From an uncultured Oscillospiraceae bacterium (GTDB lineage Bacteria > Bacillota > Clostridia > Oscillospirales > Acutalibacteraceae), in the NCBI GenBank assembly GCA_900556765.1, contig USQH01000064.1:1-8037 (forward strand): DNA of 8,037 nucleotides. Reading direction: 5' to 3'. The notes below the pieces were generated by a model. That model was not told the DNA's origin and did not search any database. It saw only the letters and a list, made by a program, of their open reading frames with translations. The position numbers and the translations under genes were made by a program. Positions 6,329-8,037 of the stretch are shown one piece after another; positions within the stretch are counted from its first letter, which is position 1; every line of letters begins with the position of its first letter.

Positions 6329-8037
6329 GTCATGGAGCATGAAAACGATACCGCTCCGGAATACGAGCAGCCGAGCATTTCCGGCCTGCCTTCGGTATCC
6401 GACACGTCCGATATTTTCACCGCCGACAGCCTTGACATACCCGCTCCGCGCGGAAGTTTTGAACCTCCGGTATTCCAGTTCAGCGGTGCCGCAAACGAAT
6501 CCGATGCCGCCTTTGATACACCTCCGGTATACGATGACAGAACCTCCGGTGACCGTATCGGATTTATCGAAGAAGAGGACTTTATACTTGACGAGGAGCT
6601 GAAACGTCCTAAAAAATCAGCAATAAAAAAAGACCGTTCGGGAAGCCGCCGTGCATGGATTCCCATTATTGCGCTTATGCTGGTCGCCCTCTTAGTCGGC
6701 GGCTATTTCGGCTACACAATGTACTATCAGACAAGCAAATGCCGCAGTGAGTATGAGGAACTGCGCGACCGCAAGGACGACGCCGCCACAAGCCATGATA
6801 TTCCGGTAGATATACTCAATTACGCCGGTCTGTACGAAAGCAACAACGATATGATCGGCTGGGTAACCGTTCCGAACAGCGGTATTGATTACCCCGTTGT
6901 CACAGCCGGCAAAAAGGGAGCAGACTACTACTCTAAGCATACCTTTTCGGGTATGCGAGGCAGCTACGGCACGCCGTACACCCTCAGCAAATACGACATA
7001 CACGCATCCTATCCCGTAAATCTTGCGATATACGGCAATAATACAGATAACGGCGATATGTTCAGTGACCTTGAAAAATATCTTGATCTCGATTTTTACA
7101 AGGCAAATCCCGTTATAACCATGAATTCGATATTCTATAACGATTCGTGGAAGGTAATCAGCGTAATGACCATGGACAGCAATCTTCAGACTGCCGCGGT
7201 CAACTACTCATATGACTTTTCTAAAGAAGGCATCATCAGCGACAGCTATATCAAGGATATTGTCACCTACTCCGCCATAAACTGTGCCGACACTGCCGAC
7301 ACCGGTGACAAGCTGCTGACACTGATAACCCCTTATTCTAAGGAACGCGACATAAATGTCGTAGTCACGGCGCGTCTTGTACGCGAAAACGAATTCAGCG
7401 ATACCGATACCTCAGGTGCTACCTACAACAGCTCGGTCAAGCTGACCGCCGCGGTCTCCGACGCTGTCGGCGGCGACCGCTCGGTCGAGAGATACTTCCG
7501 CATGATTGCAGGCAACAACGCCGCATCTCAGGCGTATGCGCCGGCGTCACGCGCAAACGGTCTTATAACGCTAAACAGTTACAAAGGCACCGTCGTTTCT
7601 GCAAAATCATACATTGGTGCAGTCGACGGCGGAGAGCTGTCCGACGACGGCATTATCAAGCTAATTGTCGTCAATGACACCGATTCATCAGCCGGTATGC
7701 TCGACCTTGTAAACAAAAAAGCCAACGAAGATATAACCATTATTTCCGTACCGTCCGGTTCATCGCACGCGGACTCATCAAAAACCGGTTCTGCCGTGTC
7801 TTCGAGCGGCGACGGCAAAAAACCGACAGATTCATCCTCTGCGGTAAGCTCCGCCGGTGAAAACAGCGGTACATCCTCGACAAACACCGGCAAGGATCAG
7901 TCCTCAGCCGCGTCAAGCAAAGCTACATCGAGCAGCTCCGAGCCAAACGTGCTGATCTATGATCCTAATTTTAAATGCGGCATCAATATTTATGCTAAAA
8001 ACTCAAAGGGTGTCTGCGGCGGCGATGCAGCAATGGT
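5894..8037 (+). CDS. Membrane protein joining a degenerate CinA/MoCF-like domain to a catalytically dead class B sortase domain (C-terminus beyond window)
   Basis: The frame is open for 714 codons to the window edge. In order: residues 1-145 align to the CinA MoCF domain without its active loops; 150-236 is an acidic Pro/Ser-rich linker; 237-255 is basic; about 256-278 is one membrane helix; about 300-498 is a class B sortase fold; about 510-620 is unrecognised; 621-684 is a Ser/Thr linker; 685 onward starts another domain. The sortase part keeps framework motifs of its neighbour (ESNNDMIGWVTVPNS, MFSDLEKY, DFYKANP, GDKLLTLIT, VTARLVRE). However, N382 replaces the His, P480 the Cys and N488 the Arg. 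I infer a pseudoenzyme with an inside and an outside domain, perhaps a partner or regulator of the active sortase 51 bases upstream. Automated annotation would probably call it a sortase or a molybdopterin-binding protein, and both names would mislead. The dead-sortase call is firm; the CinA-like call is moderate; any role is speculative. Confidence 0.85.
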   Translation, partial: MNIEGIYLNTQVDSTFDNMMSSVADYTGSAKADDAKFFLQLLAAAVERSQVIIAIGPLTGRIGLIQILSKGLGLPITDVDWDAMGIAPIDDMTLPSGAVPLLNDDAEIAGMILENGGQSIIVLDDDAEHRAKMLEMYIEPYIGAKVMEHENDTAPEYEQPSISGLPSVSDTSDIFTADSLDIPAPRGSFEPPVFQFSGAANESDAAFDTPPVYDDRTSGDRIGFIEEEDFILDEELKRPKKSAIKKDRSGSRRAWIPIIALMLVALLVGGYFGYTMYYQTSKCRSEYEELRDRKDDAATSHDIPVDILNYAGLYESNNDMIGWVTVPNSGIDYPVVTAGKKGADYYSKHTFSGMRGSYGTPYTLSKYDIHASYPVNLAIYGNNTDNGDMFSDLEKYLDLDFYKANPVITMNSIFYNDSWKVISVMTMDSNLQTAAVNYSYDFSKEGIISDSYIKDIVTYSAINCADTADTGDKLLTLITPYSKERDINVVVTARLVRENEFSDTDTSGATYNSSVKLTAAVSDAVGGDRSVERYFRMIAGNNAASQAYAPASRANGLITLNSYKGTVVSAKSYIGAVDGGELSDDGIIKLIVVNDTDSSAGMLDLVNKKANEDITIISVPSGSSHADSSKTGSAVSSSGDGKKPTDSSSAVSSAGENSGTSSTNTGKDQSSAASSKATSSSSEPNVLIYDPNFKCGINIYAKNSKGVCGGDAAM
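6659..6727 (+). other. Membrane helix of the pseudo-sortase protein
   Basis: Residues 256-278 (from IPIIALMLVALLVGGYFGYT) are hydrophobic and follow the basic stretch KRPKKSAIKKDRSGSRR. This indicates the N-terminal CinA-like domain is in the cytoplasm and the sortase-like domain outside, the same topology as the active sortase. Confidence 0.8.
6791..7387 (+). other. Class B sortase-like domain with all three catalytic residues replaced
   Basis: Residues 300-498 follow the active neighbour along its length. Around the histidine, 27 positions starting YGNN (380-406) align with YGHH (395-421) with 11 identities; N382 stands where H397 is. From S460 to P480 the match is gapless (SxIN, GD, LTLxT), with P480 in place of C498. 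Counting back from the shared AR, N488 is in place of R509, and the loop between is three residues shorter. C464 aligns with a threonine of the active enzyme, so it is not a displaced nucleophile. Confidence 0.85.
7421..7753 (+). other. Unrecognised extracytoplasmic segment after the pseudo-sortase
   Basis: Residues about 510-620 have mixed hydrophobic and polar composition typical of a folded alpha/beta unit (RYFRMIAG at 533-540, NGLITLNSYKGTVVSAKSYIGAV at 555-577 in part, IIKLIVVND at 587-595, ITIISVPSG at 614-622). I recognise no family. It lies between the dead sortase domain and the Ser-rich linker. Confidence 0.4.
7754..7945 (+). other. Ser/Thr-rich extracellular linker
   Basis: Residues 621-684 are almost wholly Ser, Thr, Gly, Ala, Lys and Asp, with no predicted fold. 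The composition resembles the outer tail of the active sortase. The sequence then turns into an ordered-looking segment (NVLIYDPNFKCGINIYAKN at 685-703) that is cut off by the window edge. Confidence 0.7.

Noticed and set aside
7283..7291. C464 as a relocated nucleophile in the pseudo-sortase
   Set aside because: A gapless alignment from S460 to P480 places C464 opposite a threonine 16 residues before the catalytic cysteine position, and the His and Arg positions are also lost.
7031..7357. Loss of catalytic residues caused by a frameshift or sequencing error
   Set aside because: The same frame runs unbroken for 714 codons. Framework motifs on both sides of each replaced residue are intact, and the three changes are at separate places, so a simple error does not explain them.
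1..8037. CRISPR array, tRNA or rRNA gene, insertion sequence, phage genes
   Set aside because: I saw no regularly spaced repeats, no tRNA-like cloverleaf, no transposase motifs and no terminal inverted repeats. The window is almost fully occupied by the five plus-strand genes.

Overview
The window looks like chromosome of a low-to-mid GC Firmicute, most likely a gut-type Clostridia (Ruminococcaceae/Oscillospirales-like). The grounds are a class B sortase, AGGAGG-type ribosome binding sites on every gene, a TTG start, a ThiI without a rhodanese domain, and the order cysteine desulfurase - thiI - cinA - sortase. The taxon is inferred from gene content only.

Layout. Positions 1-26 hold the first codons of a divergent minus-strand gene that leaves the window. 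Positions 27-210 are a two-way promoter region with a TATAAT box on each strand. All other genes lie on the plus strand: a cysteine desulfurase (211-1347, TTG start), thiI (1344-2519, ATGA overlap), cinA (2576-3868), a membrane-anchored class B sortase (3872-5842), and a large open frame from 5894 that is still open at 8037. The gaps are short (-4, 56, 3 and 51 bases) and none contains a convincing terminator, so one long transcript is plausible. A weak internal promoter candidate precedes the last gene.

How the genes work together. The cysteine desulfurase and ThiI form a sulfur-transfer pair for 4-thiouridine in tRNA (and possibly thiamin thiazole). CinA is a cytosolic nucleotide-repair protein (ADP-ribose pyrophosphatase / NMN deamidase family). 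The sortase is a surface transpeptidase with an intact His-Cys-Arg triad, a very long acidic cytoplasmic tail and a Ser/Thr-rich outer tail.

The most unusual item is the last gene. Its N-terminal ~145 residues align, largely without gaps, to the MoCF (molybdopterin-binding-like) domain of the CinA two genes upstream, but the signature loops are gone. After a linker and one membrane helix comes a class B sortase domain in which all three catalytic residues are replaced (His to Asn, Cys to Pro, Arg to Asn). The protein therefore appears to join degenerate versions of its two upstream neighbours across the membrane, followed by an unrecognised region, a Ser-rich linker and the start of a further domain cut by the window edge. 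I read it as a possible pseudoenzyme sensor, scaffold or sortase partner, not as a decayed gene, because the frame is open for 714 codons and the folds' framework residues are kept.
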